This document shows positions 63,389 through 64,000 of a stretch of DNA of 64,000 nucleotides, one piece after another. The position numbers and the translations under genes were made by a program. The DNA lies in NCBI GenBank assembly GCA_965240325.2, contig OZ251247.1, positions 434,001 to 498,000 of the forward strand, written 5' to 3'. The notes below the pieces were generated by a model that did not search any database, was not told the DNA's origin, and was given only the letters and a program-made list of their open reading frames with translations. Each line of letters starts with the position of its first letter. Position 1 is the first letter of the stretch. This DNA comes from Rebecca billardiae RCC1528 (taxonomy: Eukaryota > Haptophyta).

Positions 63389-64000
63389 ATGGCGGCGGGC
63401 GCGTGGCGGCTCTCGGCTCGGCTGGCCTTCCCTTCGCCCGCGCGAGCGGCACCTGCGCGGGCGGCGCCCGGCAGGGATGCGTCGTACGCGCTCTTCCGGG
63501 CAGGCTGCGCACGCGCGGCGCGCCGCCCAGTCGCTGCACGGCCCGGACGGCGCAAGGCGGCCGCTTTCAGACTCGCGGCTGTAGATGCGGCGGCGGCTCC
63601 GACGGAGGCCGCGGCGGCGATGGGACCGTCGCGTGCCACGCCACGCTGCCGCCCTGCAACGGGCGCTACCATGCGCGTCACCTCCGAGCGTGCGCGCCCG
63701 GCGGCCACCCAGACGTCGATCGCGCCGCGTCGAGGAGCCAGCGCCGAGACGGCGCGCGACAGCACGGCCGCGCCTGCCGCCGAGAAGAAAACAATTCGTG
63801 CGCGCGATAAAGTGTCTTCAAAAGCGAGCCGGGGTGAAAAAATCGGACAGCAGCAGAACTCTCGCGCTCGCCGCGCGCGCGCCCGAGCGCGCAGCCGGGG
63901 GCTGGCTGGACCGCACACGCACGCGCGTGCCAGCGACGCGCCGCGCGAGCGCACGGCTCGGCGCGCGGGGAGCAGCCGACCGGGCGAGAGGGGGCGCCCC
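63389..64000 (+). CDS. possible first exon of an unrecognised gene, runs off the window
   Basis: An open frame from an ATG in good context (CACGATGG), starting MAAGAWRLSARLAFPSPARA, with no stop before the window ends. Early residues are Ala/Arg-rich with few acidic residues, which could be an organelle transit peptide. Later it contains a Lys-rich stretch (AAEKKTIRARDKVSSKASRG). No domain is recognised, and GC-rich DNA gives such frames by chance. Confidence 0.22.
   Translation, partial: MAAGAWRLSARLAFPSPARAAPARAAPGRDASYALFRAGCARAARRPVAARPGRRKAAAFRLAAVDAAAAPTEAAAAMGPSRATPRCRPATGATMRVTSERARPAATQTSIAPRRGASAETARDSTAAPAAEKKTIRARDKVSSKASRGEKIGQQQNSRARRARARARSRGLAGPHTHARASDAPRERTARRAGSSRPGERGRP

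Overview
The window looks like nuclear DNA of a GC-rich eukaryotic microalga. A haptophyte is my best guess, but nothing here fixes the taxon. Three genes have clean GT-AG introns with matching phases. Introns are packed with alternating GT/GC tracts. TTAGGG-type telomere-like repeats lie inside genes. There are transposons with terminal inverted repeats (TIRs), a retroelement relic, a satellite array and a tandem family of F-box proteins. No bacterial operon structure is visible.

Layout. 1-2.2 kb: non-coding, with a 544-bp miniature transposon. 2.6-8.7 kb: six-exon membrane protein with a TLC-like region and a cytochrome b5 domain. 9.2-14.4 kb: seven-exon PP2C phosphatase with huge low-complexity inserts. 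15.1-22.9 kb: two adjacent repetitive elements with the same ends. The first carries decayed reverse transcriptase/RNase H and an oppositely oriented CCCH zinc-finger relic; the second carries a ~183-bp satellite with a three-unit higher-order period. 23.5-24.0 kb: second, inverted copy of the miniature transposon. 24.2-55.8 kb: twelve intronless F-box + RCC1-propeller genes or gene relics, all on the minus strand, interrupted by a small sulfotransferase-like gene, a 1.6-kb near-perfect palindrome and two different TIR elements. 56.1-58.1 kb: a TA-flanked inverted-repeat element. 58.1-62.7 kb: four-exon minus-strand gene whose CBM20 starch-binding domain is split by low-complexity inserts. 63.4 kb to the end: a possible 5' exon of a divergent gene.

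How it may work together. F-box proteins normally dock on SKP1/cullin and present substrates for ubiquitination, so the cluster reads as a diversifying repertoire of substrate receptors whose RCC1 propeller would be the recognition surface. Paralogues combine different N-terminal leaders with different C-terminal blades, one is a visible chimera, and one loop is hypervariable. Two members share a nonsense codon and one is frameshifted, so birth, recombination and death of copies are all visible. The intron-rich, extremely GC-rich flanking genes contrast with this intronless island.

The most unusual DNA-level signals are the F-box-RCC1 shuffling, a set of short DNA words reused in several reading frames inside unrelated proteins, telomere-like tracts inside exons and introns (some containing TACTAAC/CTAAC branch-point words), and the nested TIR elements whose empty sites can be read from paralogous spacers.
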